Assembly (NCBI RefSeq): GCF_023370115.1
Contig: NZ_CP097160.1
Coordinates: forward strand, 868,001 to 932,000
DNA length: 64,000 nucleotides
DNA from: Gulosibacter sediminis
GTDB lineage: Bacteria > Actinomycetota > Actinomycetes > Actinomycetales > Microbacteriaceae
Direction: 5' to 3'
The translations under genes and the position numbers were made by a program. Positions 36,680 through 44,262 of the stretch are shown piece by piece. Within the stretch, counting starts at the first letter, position 1. Each line of letters begins with the position of its first letter. A model generated the notes under the pieces. The model worked only from the letters and a program-made list of their open reading frames with translations. It made no database searches and was not told the DNA's origin.

Positions 36680-37090
36680 CTAGACCTGCGCGCCGTCGGT
36701 GCGCGGCGTGGGCTCGCCGGTTGCGGCAGCCGACTGCTGCTTCTCAATCTCGGCGCGCACCTCGTCCATGTCGGCCGCTGCGACGGCCTCGATGACCTGC
36801 TCAACGGCGGCTGCGGGCAGGGCGCCGGCCTGGTTGAACATGAGCACGCCGTCGCGGAACGCCATGAGCGTCGGGATCGAGCGGATGCCGAGCTCGCCAG
36901 CGAGCTGCTGGTTCGCCTCAGTGTCGACCTTGCCGAAGGTGATGTCGGGGTGAGTCTCGCTCACCTTCTCGTAGATGGGGCCGAACTGGCGGCACGGACC
37001 GCACCAGGCGGCCCAGAAGTCGACGAGGTGGATGCCCTCGCCAGTCACGGTCTCCATGAAGTTCTGCTCGGTGAGCTCGGTGGTTGCCAT
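36680..37090 (-). CDS. thioredoxin with C-terminal extension
   Basis: A 136-residue thioredoxin; the active site W-C-G-P-C is at residues 29-33, with the family's D-F-W-A-A, S-I-P-T-L and F-x-G/N-Q-x-G-A features. About 25 extra C-terminal residues, charged and then Ala/Thr-rich, go beyond the usual ~108. It reduces protein disulfides in the cytoplasm. A ribosome site AGGAGG lies in front of ATG 37090. It stands alone between two hairpins. Confidence 0.92.
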   Translation of the reverse strand: MATTELTEQNFMETVTGEGIHLVDFWAAWCGPCRQFGPIYEKVSETHPDITFGKVDTEANQQLAGELGIRSIPTLMAFRDGVLMFNQAGALPAAAVEQVIEAVAAADMDEVRAEIEKQQSAAATGEPTPRTDGAQV

Positions 37091-37146
37091 AAACGCCTCC
37101 TCCTAACCGCACACCCGGTGCGGAGTTCGATCGATAGTGGAGAGAA

Positions 37147-37183
37147 CACACGGCCCGGCGGTCATATTCCGCCGGGCCGTGTG
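37147..37183. terminator. hairpin behind the PRC-barrel gene
   Basis: Perfect 15-bp arms (CACACGGCCCGGCGG at 37147-37161, complement at 37169-37183) with a 7-nt AT-rich loop. It lies after the minus-strand stop at 37192 and before the thioredoxin gene's upstream region. Confidence 0.75.
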
Positions 37184-37191
37184 CGTGGGTA

Positions 37192-38124
37192 TCAGTTCTC
37201 GCGGTCGGGGCGCTCGAACGGCGAGGCATCGCCATCCACCGCGTCCTGGCCGTCGTCAGTGAAGGCGTCGAAGCTCAACGCATCCGAGTCGCCGCGCTGC
37301 GGGGTCTCGGCCTCGGCGTCGGCCGCCAGCGCGTCGAACGGTGACGCATCGCTGGTGTCCGCGTCGGGGGCCGAGTCCTCCGCGCCCGGCGAACTCGGCG
37401 CATCCGCGACGATGTCGTCAAACGCCGACGTCGTGGGGGCGTCGTCGGTTGCCGCTTCGGTGTCGTCGCCGAGGAGCTCCGATGCCTTCAGCGGGGTGTC
37501 CTCGCGCGAGACGCCGCCGCCCAGCGGAGCGATGGTCTCGGGCTCGGCCTTCTGCTTCGGGGCGTCGTCGTTGGGGTCGGCGACGTTGAGGGTGCCCTCG
37601 GTCGTGGTGCGACCTGGCACTTCGTAGTAGTTGTAGAGCTCGTCCTCTTCTTCGGGCGAGAGGTTCTGGTCGATCTCGGTGAAGGGGGCACCGTGCACCT
37701 TCGCCTTCTCATAGGGCACGGTGATGCGCTTCTCGGTCTGCTCGGCCTCGTCGAGCGGAATGAAGAACTCCTTGGTGCCAAACATGCCGGTCTTCACCGT
37801 GACCCAGTTGGGCTCCTGTGTCTGGTCGTCGAGGTAGACCTGGCCTACGCGACCGATCTTCGCCCCGTTCTTGTCGAACACGGTCGACTGGAAGATCAGC
37901 AGCAGCGCGGCCTCGGCCTCGCGCGCGGCGAGCTCCTCCTCGCTCGGCGCGGCGTTCTCGACCTCGCTCGGAGCGACCGAGATCTCGTCGTCGCCGCCCT
38001 CGGGCGTCTCGATCGATGCGTCAACGGAGTCGTCCGAGGGGCTCACGGCGTCGGCGGGCACCGACGCTGCGTCGTCGCTGGTCGGGTCGACAGCGTCGTC
38101 CTGAAAGTCGTTCGAATCAGCCAT
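37192..38124 (-). CDS. PRC-barrel domain protein with acidic, disordered flanks
   Basis: A 310-residue protein. Residues ~75-160 form a PRC-barrel (S-T-V-F-D-K-N-G-A-K-I-G-R-V-G-Q-V-Y-L-D-D and F-F-I-P-L-D-E-A, ending P-Y-E-K-A-K-V-H-G-A-P). The N-terminal 70 residues and the last ~150 are low-complexity, rich in Asp, Glu, Ala, Ser and Pro, and probably disordered. PRC-barrels bind protein partners or RNA. The C-terminal repeats such as S-P-F-D-A-L, S-A-F-D-D-I and L-S-F-D-A-F look like degenerate short linear motifs. Start at ATG 38122-38124. Confidence 0.8.
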   Translation of the reverse strand: MADSNDFQDDAVDPTSDDAASVPADAVSPSDDSVDASIETPEGGDDEISVAPSEVENAAPSEEELAAREAEAALLLIFQSTVFDKNGAKIGRVGQVYLDDQTQEPNWVTVKTGMFGTKEFFIPLDEAEQTEKRITVPYEKAKVHGAPFTEIDQNLSPEEEDELYNYYEVPGRTTTEGTLNVADPNDDAPKQKAEPETIAPLGGGVSREDTPLKASELLGDDTEAATDDAPTTSAFDDIVADAPSSPGAEDSAPDADTSDASPFDALAADAEAETPQRGDSDALSFDAFTDDGQDAVDGDASPFERPDREN

Positions 38125-38203
38125 TGCTTTCCTCTGCGGTTGGACTTCGCGCGAATACACGCACTGTGCAGACTATCCAATCACGCAGAGCGCCTGCTGC
38201 CCG

Positions 38204-39391
38204 CTAGCGGTCACCGGGTGGCGGCAAGGGCGGCAAACCGTCGGCGAGGCGCTGCTGCGGGGTCGCGTCGTGGTCGTGGGGCTTGACCGGGGCGTCGCTC
38301 GTCGCGTCGGCGGGGCGGCCGGCGCCGTTCGCCGGTGGTTCGGATGCGCTGCTTGCTGACTCCGGGCGGGCCGGCTCCCGCTGTGGCTGGGGCTGCGGGC
38401 CCTGCTGCGGCGCTGGCTGCTGCGGCGCCGCGGACTGCGGTGCGCCGGGGCCGGCGGGCCAGGTCGGCGGCTGCGGGCCGGAGTTGCCGCGGCCGCCTCG
38501 CGGGCCGCCTGGGCCGCGTCGCGCCCGGCGAATGAGGCGGCGGACCACCGCGAACCAGAGCACGGCGATGATGATCGCGAAGATGGCGAGGCCGGGGATC
38601 GCGTAGCCGAGGCCCTGGAAGAAACGGCCGAGCGACGAGACGAAGTCGTGCCAGCCCTGGCCGAGGCCGTCGAGGAAGGTGCCGCCGTTGTCGTCATCGG
38701 GCGCGGCATACTCGGTGCTGAAGTTCACCGTGACGGTCGACATCGCCACGTCGTCGTCGAGCACCTCGAGCTGGCTTTCGAGGCTCTGCAGCTCGGCCTG
38801 GCGCTCGCTGAGCTTCTCCTCGACCTCGAGCAGCTCGGTGACGTTGTCGGTCGCCTCGAGCATGGCCTCGAGGGAGGTGATCGACGACTCGAGCGCGGAA
38901 ATGCGCGACTCGAGGTCGACCTTCTCCATCGTGACGTCCTGCGAGCTCGACTGCAGGCTCGTCACCTCGCCGAAGTCGCTCAGCTCGGCGATGAAGGCGT
39001 CGTTGTGCTCGGCGGGCACGCGCACCGTGACGTAGGCGCTCGGCCTGCTCGAGTCGAGCGACTCGTCGCGCGCCTCGATGTAGCCGTCGTACTTGTCCAC
39101 GAGGGTGCGCAGCGCTGAGATGGCGCCGGGTACGTCCGTAACGGTGACGTAGGCGGAGGTCGTCGTGATGACGGCGCGCTCGGCGGTGGGGTCCGAGTCG
39201 CCGGCCTGTTCCTGGGGCGCGGCCTCGTCTTGGGCCCCGCCTTCGCTCGAGTCGTAGCCTGGCTGCGGTTCGGAGACCTGCTGGTCGGCGTCGCCGGAGG
39301 TACCGGGGCCGACGGCACAGGCGGTGAGCAGGCCCACGAGAGCGAACCCACCGGTGAGGGAGGCAATGAGGCGTCGTCGTGTAGGAGTCAT
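38204..39391 (-). CDS. DUF4349 lipoprotein
   Basis: A 395-residue envelope protein. It has a signal peptide with lipobox L-T-A-C (Cys near 25) and a Ser/Glu/Gln-rich linker. The DUF4349 domain follows (R-A-V-I-T-T-T-S-A-Y-V-T-V, G-Y-I-E-A-R-D-E, Y-V-T-V-R-V-P-A-E-H-N-D-A-F) with a long coiled coil (L-E-S-R-I-S-A-L-E-S-S-I-T-S-L-E through L-E-S-Q-L-E-V-L). A membrane helix near 285 precedes a Pro/Gln-rich cytoplasmic tail of about 90 residues. The function of DUF4349 is not known. The long P-Q tail is unusual. Confidence 0.85.
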   Translation of the reverse strand: MTPTRRRLIASLTGGFALVGLLTACAVGPGTSGDADQQVSEPQPGYDSSEGGAQDEAAPQEQAGDSDPTAERAVITTTSAYVTVTDVPGAISALRTLVDKYDGYIEARDESLDSSRPSAYVTVRVPAEHNDAFIAELSDFGEVTSLQSSSQDVTMEKVDLESRISALESSITSLEAMLEATDNVTELLEVEEKLSERQAELQSLESQLEVLDDDVAMSTVTVNFSTEYAAPDDDNGGTFLDGLGQGWHDFVSSLGRFFQGLGYAIPGLAIFAIIIAVLWFAVVRRLIRRARRGPGGPRGGRGNSGPQPPTWPAGPGAPQSAAPQQPAPQQGPQPQPQREPARPESASSASEPPANGAGRPADATSDAPVKPHDHDATPQQRLADGLPPLPPPGDR

Positions 39392-39480
39392 GCCCTCAGT
39401 CTCCGCGTTCTGCGCAGCAAAATCGTCACCCTGACGTCAGATCGTGACCTGTCAGACACGCAACGGCGGGAGTAGTTTCG

Positions 39481-39507
39481 CGGTGGGCGGGAACTTTCCG
39501 CCCACCG
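39481..39507. terminator. hairpin behind the second aldo/keto reductase
   Basis: CGGTGGGCGG at 39481-39490 pairs with CCGCCCACCG at 39498-39507 across a 7-nt loop containing AACTT. It begins 4 bp after the minus-strand stop at 39511. Confidence 0.7.
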
Positions 39508-39510
39508 GGC

Positions 39511-40338
39511 CTAACCGAAGAGGTTCGGGTCTTTGCCCGCGCGCTCGCCGGTGTCGAGCGCCGCGAAGGCCTCGAGGTCGGCTTCGCTGAGGCGCACCTG
39601 GAGCGACTCGAAGTTTTCGCGCTGGCGGTCGGCGTGCACCGATTTCGGGATCACGACGTTGCCGATCGCGAGCTGCCACGCGAGGATCGCCTGGGCGGGC
39701 GTGCATCCGTGCTGCTGCGCGATGCCCTGCACCGTGGGGTTCTCGAGGTCGATGCCACGGCCGAGCGGCGACCAGGCCTCGGTGACGATGCCGTGCTCGT
39801 CGTGGAAGGCGCGCAGCTCGGGCTGCTGGAAGCGCACGTGCAGCTCGACCTGGTTTGCCTCGGGGGTCTCGCCGGTTTCGTCAATGAGGCGCTGCAGGTG
39901 GGCCGGCGTGAAGTTGGCGACGCCGATGGCGTGGGCGCGCCCCTCGTCGCGCAGACGGAGCAGGGCCTCCCACGTCTCGACGAACTTGTTCTGCGCGGGC
40001 GACGGCCAGTGGATCAGGTAGAGGTTGACCTCTTCGACGCCGAGTTCCTCGAGCGAATCGTCGAACGAGCGCAGGGTGGCGTCATAACCGTGGCTGTCCT
40101 GCCACACCTTCGTCGTGAGGAAGACGTCACTGCGGTCGATGCCGCTGCGGCGCAGTCCCTCGCCGACTCCGGCCTCGTTCGCGTAGAGGGTGGCCGTGTC
40201 GAAGTGCCGGTAGCCGATTTCGACCGCGGACTCGATCGCGCCGGGCACATCCTCGTTGCTGATCTTGTAGACGCCGAGGCCGAGGAGCGGGATGCGACTG
40301 CCGCAGCGAAGTTCACGTGTAGGCGAAAGTTCACTCAC
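39511..40338 (-). CDS. aldo/keto reductase
   Basis: A 275-residue NAD(P)H-dependent reductase of the 2,5-diketo-D-gluconate reductase group. The tetrad is present in Y-R-H-F-D-T-A-T-L-Y (Asp, Tyr), L-T-T-K-V-W (Lys) and Y-L-I-H-W (His). G-V-A-N-F and P-K-S-V-H-A-D-R mark cofactor binding. Here the catalytic His is in the usual I-H-W context, unlike the paralogue ending at 4534. Start is GTG 40336-40338 (V-S-E-L-S-P). It is intact to its normal C-terminus, N-L-F-G. Confidence 0.88.
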   Translation of the reverse strand: MSELSPTRELRCGSRIPLLGLGVYKISNEDVPGAIESAVEIGYRHFDTATLYANEAGVGEGLRRSGIDRSDVFLTTKVWQDSHGYDATLRSFDDSLEELGVEEVNLYLIHWPSPAQNKFVETWEALLRLRDEGRAHAIGVANFTPAHLQRLIDETGETPEANQVELHVRFQQPELRAFHDEHGIVTEAWSPLGRGIDLENPTVQGIAQQHGCTPAQAILAWQLAIGNVVIPKSVHADRQRENFESLQVRLSEADLEAFAALDTGERAGKDPNLFG

Positions 40339-40382
40339 GCCCTCGACCCTAACCCTCGGCGGTGACCGGCGCATCCGGCCCG

Positions 40383-41606
40383 CTAGATCTCCTGCCGGAG
40401 ATCGATGATGGGTGCTGCTCCGGTATCGGCCTTCGGTTCAAGGCTGGCCTGGCGCAGGTCGGGGTGCCAGCGGATGGTCGCGAACGCCACGAGGAAGGCC
40501 GCGGTGACGAGGCCCGCGGCAACGTAGAGGCCGCCGCGCGCGCCGAGGTGGTCGATCGCGATGCCCGCGAGGCTGCTCGCGAGCGATGAACCGAACATGA
40601 TCGCGGTCGCGAGCCAGCCGAAGGCCTCGGCAGTGTCGCTGAAGCGCACCTTCGCGCTGACGCTCGCGTTCGCGACGGCGATGACGGGCGCACAGGAGGC
40701 GCCGGCGACGAACAGCGCGATCGCGAGTAGCCAGGGCGTCTCGGCGACGAGGAGCGCGAGCATGGTGCCGACGACGGCGAGGAACACGCGCGAGGTGAGC
40801 GAGCTGCGGCGCATCGGCAGGTTGCCGGTGAGTAGGCCGCCGGCGAACGAGCCGACCGCCGAGACCGCGAGGATCACTCCAGTGATGGGGGAGTCGTGGC
40901 CGTAGTGCGCGACGATCGACGCGTCGATGGCGCCCCAGATGCTCAGCGTAAGCATGAGCACGACGCACATGATGACGACGACGGGGTTGCGCAGCACCGC
41001 GCCCATGCGCCGAGGCGAGGGTGGAATCTTTACCATGCCGATTTCCGGCGCGCTCGCGAACCAGACGCTGCCGACGAGCAATACGATCGCGGCGATGAGG
41101 ATCGTGAGGCTCGTGCCCCAGATCGCGCCGATGCCGATCGTGACGAGCGGCCCGAGAATCCAGATGAGCTCCTGCAGCGTCGCGTCGAACGAGAAGAGCG
41201 TGACGAGCTTCGGCCCGCGCACGAGGGTGGGGTAGACGGTGCGCACGGCGGACGACACGGGCGGTACCGTGATGCCGGCCACGAACGCCACGGCGGCGGT
41301 GAGCCAGGTGGGCATCGGCACGAGCGCGATCGCGCCGAGCGCGAGGGCGCAGATGAGCATGGTGGGCACGAGGATGCCGCGCATGCTGAAGCGACTCATA
41401 AGGCGGCCGCCGAGCGGGCCGGCAATGCCCTCGGCGATGCCGAACGCGGCGAGCACGATACCGGCGGCCGTGTAGCTGCCGAGGCGCTGCTCGACGTGAA
41501 TGAGCAGCCCGATCGCGAGCATCCCGGTGGGAAAGCGGGCAGCAAGCTGCGAGAACAGGAGCCGGGCAACTCCGCGCGACCGCAGCACCTCAAAATAGTG
41601 ACGCAC
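40383..41606 (-). CDS. MFS transporter
   Basis: A 407-residue major-facilitator protein with twelve predicted helices; G-G-R-L-M-S-R-F-S-M-R-G is the loop 2-3 signature, and R-G-V-A-R-L-L-F-S-Q-L-A-A-R-F-P-T-G-M opens the protein. It belongs to the actinobacterial MFS exporters of unknown substrate. The start GTG (41604-41606) lies inside a strong hairpin that follows murE, so its translation may depend on RNA folding. Confidence 0.82.
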   Translation of the reverse strand: MRHYFEVLRSRGVARLLFSQLAARFPTGMLAIGLLIHVEQRLGSYTAAGIVLAAFGIAEGIAGPLGGRLMSRFSMRGILVPTMLICALALGAIALVPMPTWLTAAVAFVAGITVPPVSSAVRTVYPTLVRGPKLVTLFSFDATLQELIWILGPLVTIGIGAIWGTSLTILIAAIVLLVGSVWFASAPEIGMVKIPPSPRRMGAVLRNPVVVIMCVVLMLTLSIWGAIDASIVAHYGHDSPITGVILAVSAVGSFAGGLLTGNLPMRRSSLTSRVFLAVVGTMLALLVAETPWLLAIALFVAGASCAPVIAVANASVSAKVRFSDTAEAFGWLATAIMFGSSLASSLAGIAIDHLGARGGLYVAAGLVTAAFLVAFATIRWHPDLRQASLEPKADTGAAPIIDLRQEI

Positions 41607-41640
41607 GCCACGAGCCTAGTTGAGGGCTCGCGGCGTGCGT
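41601..41640. terminator. hairpin between murE-like gene and MFS gene
   Basis: 16-nt arms at 41601-41616 and 41625-41640 (ACGCACGCCACGAGCC and a complement with one mismatch). It follows the murE-like stop (41660), and its far arm contains the MFS start codon. It could be a terminator or a start-occluding structure. Confidence 0.6.
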
Positions 41641-41659
41641 GACGGTGAAACTGGCGCGC

Positions 41660-43219
41660 TTACGCGTCCCAACCGGATGCGCGCAGGGCGTCGCGGACGG
41701 CGTCCTTGACCGAGTAGGGCACGAGCGTTCCGCGCACCTCGACATCCTGACGGTGGCCGTGGCCGCCGACAAAGATGATGTCATTCTCGTTCGCGAGCGA
41801 TACGGCCTTGGCGATGCCCTCGGCTGAGTCGCCGATCTCGTAGACCTCGCGGTCGGGGAACTCGGTGTGGAGCGTGTCGACGAGCGTCTTGCGGATCGCC
41901 GCGGGGTCTTCGAAGCGCGGGTTGTAGTCGGTGACGACAACGACGTCGGCGATCGCTGCCGAGCGGGCCATGTCGGGGCGCTTCGTCTGGTCACGGTCGC
42001 CATCGGCGCCGAACACCATGAACAGGCGGCCCTTCGTGAACTGGCGCAGCGTCGTGAGCACGGCCGCGAACGAGGCAGGCGTGTGGCCGTAGTCGACGTA
42101 CACGCGGGGGCCGGAGCCGCCCGGGTTGACGGGGTCAAGGCGGCCGGGCAGCGTGAACTCGACGCCACGCTCGGTGTCGAGGGCCGCGAGGAAGCGGTCG
42201 AAGGCAAAGCCGGCCTCGACGAGGGCGACGACGGCGAGCGCGAGGTCGACGGCGACGAACGAGCCGGGCTGATTGACCCAGCTTGTGAGCGAGCGGCCGT
42301 CGGGCGAGGTGAGCGTGAACTCGGTGCGGTCGAGCTCGACCTCTCGGGTCGTGACGTGCCAGTCGGCCGCGGTCTGCGCATCCGTGCTGATCGTCGTGAC
42401 TGGCACCTTCGCCTCGTTCGCGAGCCGAGCACCCCACTCGTCATCGACGAGGGTGACGGCGTGGCCGACCCGGTCGGGCGTAAACAGCGCGAGCTTCGAC
42501 GCGAAGTAGTTGTCCATCGTGCCGTAGTCGTCGAGGTGGTCCTGTGCGAAGTTCGTGAAGATGGCGCTCGAGAAGAACAGGCCATCGATGCGGTGATGCG
42601 TGATCGCCTGCGCCGACACCTCGATCGCGGCGGCTTCGACCTCGGCGAGGCGGAAGGCGGCGTTCAGCGCGTGCAGGTCGTCGGCCTCGGGCGTCGTGAG
42701 GCGGCCGGAGTCGCGGGTCGTGATGCTCGTGTCGCCGATGCGACGTTCGACCGTGCCTGAGAGGCCGCTGCGAATGTCGAGCGCGCGCAGGAGGGCGTCG
42801 ACGAGGTAGGCGGTGGTGGTCTTGCCGTTCGTGCCGGTCACGCCGATGAGCACGGGGGAGTCGCGGTGCGTGCCGTAGACGAGCGCGGCCACCTGGCCGA
42901 GCACCGCGCGGGGGTCCGGATGCACGAGCACTGGCAGGCCTGTCTCGCTCGCGAGCTCGACGCCGGTCGGGTCGGTGAGTACCGCGGTGGCACCGGATTC
43001 GGCCGCCTTGCCCGCGAACTTCCCACCGTGCGTGCGTGCGCCGGGGAGTGCGACAAAGAGCGAGCCCGCGACGACAGTGTTGGTCGAGCTCGAAACACCG
43101 TTCACCTCCACGTCACCGTTGGTGGCTGTGGGGTCGGCAAAAGTCGCGCCGACGGCCTGGGCGATCGCTGCAAGGCGTGTCGCGGGAAGACCTTCGGGGC
43201 GTGCGGGGTTGTAACTCAT
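41660..43219 (-). CDS. murE: MurE-family UDP-MurNAc-tripeptide ligase with altered amino-acid motif
   Basis: A 519-residue Mur ligase that adds the third amino acid to UDP-MurNAc-L-Ala-D-Glu in the cytoplasm, using ATP. Seen are the S-S-S/T-N and G-A-R-x-H-G-x-x-F UDP-binding region (residues 43-69), G-T-N-G-K-T-T (129-135), the T-T-P-E-A loop, F-T-N-F-A-Q-D-H-L-D and D-Y-G-H-T-P. The amino-acid selecting motif, D-N-P-R in DAP ligases, reads Y-N-P-R (Y432-R435). It is outside any cell-division cluster. The start M-S-Y-N-P at 43219 removes a 40-codon upstream extension of unlikely composition. It could be the main MurE or a paralogue. Confidence 0.85.
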   Translation of the reverse strand: MSYNPARPEGLPATRLAAIAQAVGATFADPTATNGDVEVNGVSSSTNTVVAGSLFVALPGARTHGGKFAGKAAESGATAVLTDPTGVELASETGLPVLVHPDPRAVLGQVAALVYGTHRDSPVLIGVTGTNGKTTTAYLVDALLRALDIRSGLSGTVERRIGDTSITTRDSGRLTTPEADDLHALNAAFRLAEVEAAAIEVSAQAITHHRIDGLFFSSAIFTNFAQDHLDDYGTMDNYFASKLALFTPDRVGHAVTLVDDEWGARLANEAKVPVTTISTDAQTAADWHVTTREVELDRTEFTLTSPDGRSLTSWVNQPGSFVAVDLALAVVALVEAGFAFDRFLAALDTERGVEFTLPGRLDPVNPGGSGPRVYVDYGHTPASFAAVLTTLRQFTKGRLFMVFGADGDRDQTKRPDMARSAAIADVVVVTDYNPRFEDPAAIRKTLVDTLHTEFPDREVYEIGDSAEGIAKAVSLANENDIIFVGGHGHRQDVEVRGTLVPYSVKDAVRDALRASGWDA

Positions 43220-43394
43220 GGGTGCTCCGTAAGACGGGTTGAGGGCCGGTACGAACGCTAGTGGATCGGCGTCCGGAACGGCACTTGGACACGGTGAGGG
43301 GCCGCAGATTTGCCGGGTCGTTCGCGCCAGGCAAAGCATGTCGGAGGCTCATGGTCGACTTGTCGTGTCAGTGTGCATCGAACTGTGGAGGCCG

Positions 43395-43457
43395 TGTGGA
43401 TAACACCCGAAAAACTGTGCAGACACGCCGTGAATCTGTGGATGTTCATGTGGATAA
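43395..43457. promoter_or_regulatory. cluster of three DnaA boxes upstream of nrdH
   Basis: TGTGGATAA occurs exactly at 43395-43403 and 43449-43457 (complement of the perfect box TTATCCACA), and TGTGGATGT at 43437-43445 is a 7/9 match, all in one orientation. They lie 9-71 bp upstream of the candidate -35 element of nrdH. There is no dnaA or dnaN nearby, so this is more likely transcriptional control than an origin. Confidence 0.7.
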
Positions 43458-43465
43458 TTACACGC

Positions 43466-43517
43466 TTGTAATCCGAGATGTAGTGGTGCTAGATTCCTTG
43501 AACACAACATCTAGTGG
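43466..43517 (+). promoter_or_regulatory. nrdH promoter overlapped by two NrdR-like boxes
   Basis: TTGTAA (43466-43471), an 18-bp spacer and TAGATT (43490-43495) form a candidate promoter. Two 16-bp sites, ATCCGAGATGTAGTGG at 43471-43486 and ACACAACATCTAGTGG at 43502-43517, resemble the NrdR box ACACTATATATAGTGT (about 10 and 12 of 16 positions). They are exactly 31 bp apart, the three-turn spacing typical for NrdR. Nucleotide-dependent repression by NrdR is the inference. Confidence 0.65.
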
Positions 43518-43538
43518 CGCCACCGCTTCGGAGACACC

Positions 43539-43583
43539 ATGACGATCGCAAAGTTTTACCCCAGTCAGATCTCGCTTAGTTAG
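43539..43583 (+). CDS. 14-codon upstream ORF before nrdH
   Basis: An ATG at 43539 preceded by GGAGA at 43530-43534 (4-nt spacing) encodes M-T-I-A-K-F-Y-P-S-Q-I-S-L-S and stops at 43581-43583, 8 nt before the nrdH ATG. Its ribosome site is better than that of nrdH. It could be a leader peptide that couples translation to nrdH; it may also be fortuitous. Confidence 0.4.
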   Translation: MTIAKFYPSQISLS

Positions 43584-43591
43584 GCAGCAGC

Positions 43592-43828
43592 ATGACCGTT
43601 TCCGTGTACAGCAAGCCCTCCTGCGTTCAGTGCACCGCGACCTACCGTGCCCTCGACAACCAGGGCATCGAGTACGAAGTCTTCGATGTGTCGGCTGACG
43701 ACAAGGCGCTCGAGGCCGTCAAGGCGCTCGGGTACCTCCAGGCGCCCGTCGTCGTGACCGAGGACGACTCGTGGTCGGGCTTCCGCCCCGACAAGATCAC
43801 CGAGCTCGCGCAGCTGCGCAGCGCATAA
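43592..43828 (+). CDS. nrdH: glutaredoxin-like NrdH redoxin
   Basis: A 78-residue redoxin that supplies electrons to class Ib ribonucleotide reductase. Active site C-V-Q-C at residues 11-14; A-P-V-V-V-T and W-S-G-F-R-P-D-K follow, the NrdH hallmark near the C-terminus. First gene of nrdH-nrdI-nrdE, preceded by the DnaA/NrdR control region. Only a weak ribosome site (AGG...GCAGC) is visible in front of the ATG. Confidence 0.95.
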   Translation: MTVSVYSKPSCVQCTATYRALDNQGIEYEVFDVSADDKALEAVKALGYLQAPVVVTEDDSWSGFRPDKITELAQLRSA

Positions 43829-43842
43829 CTTCGGGAGGTGTC

Positions 43843-44262
43843 ATGTCTGGCCTCGTGTATTTCTCGAGTGCTTCGGGAAACACGCACCGGTTTCTGACCA
43901 AGCTGGGGCGCGAGGCCAGGCGCATCCCTCTCTTTACCTACGAACCCACGATCCTCGCCGACGAGCCCTATGTGCTCATCGTTCCCACCTACGGCGGGGG
44001 TACACCGAAAACCGCGGTACCCAAGCAGGTCATTAAGTTCTTGAACCTCCCAGAGAATCGGGAGCTGCTGCGCGGCGTCATCGGCGCCGGGAACACCAAC
44101 TTCGGTCGGGCCTACGGTCTGGCAGCCGACGTCATCGCGGCGAAATGCCAGGTACCCGTGCTCTACCGCTTCGAACTCTTCGGCACTCCAGAAGATGTGC
44201 AGAACGTCAACAAGGGATTGGACCAGTTTTGGCAACAGCAACCGACGCTCGCGACGACGTGA
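43843..44262 (+). CDS. nrdI: NrdI flavodoxin-like protein
   Basis: A 139-residue flavodoxin-like protein that helps assemble the dimanganese-tyrosyl cofactor of NrdF. FMN-binding loops are [10 protein letters not shown] (residues 8-17), P-T-Y-G-G-G-T and [11 protein letters not shown] at 43843 after GGGAGG, 14 bp behind nrdH. Its TGA overlaps the GTG of nrdE, so the two are translationally coupled. Confidence 0.95.
   Translation: MSGLVYFSSASGNTHRFLTKLGREARRIPLFTYEPTILADEPYVLIVPTYGGGTPKTAVPKQVIKFLNLPENRELLRGVIGAGNTNFGRAYGLAADVIAAKCQVPVLYRFELFGTPEDVQNVNKGLDQFWQQQPTLATT

Noticed and set aside
43395-43457. DnaA-box cluster as a replication origin
   Set aside because: No dnaA, dnaN, rpmH or AT-rich unwinding region nearby, only three boxes in one orientation, and it sits in the nrdH promoter region.
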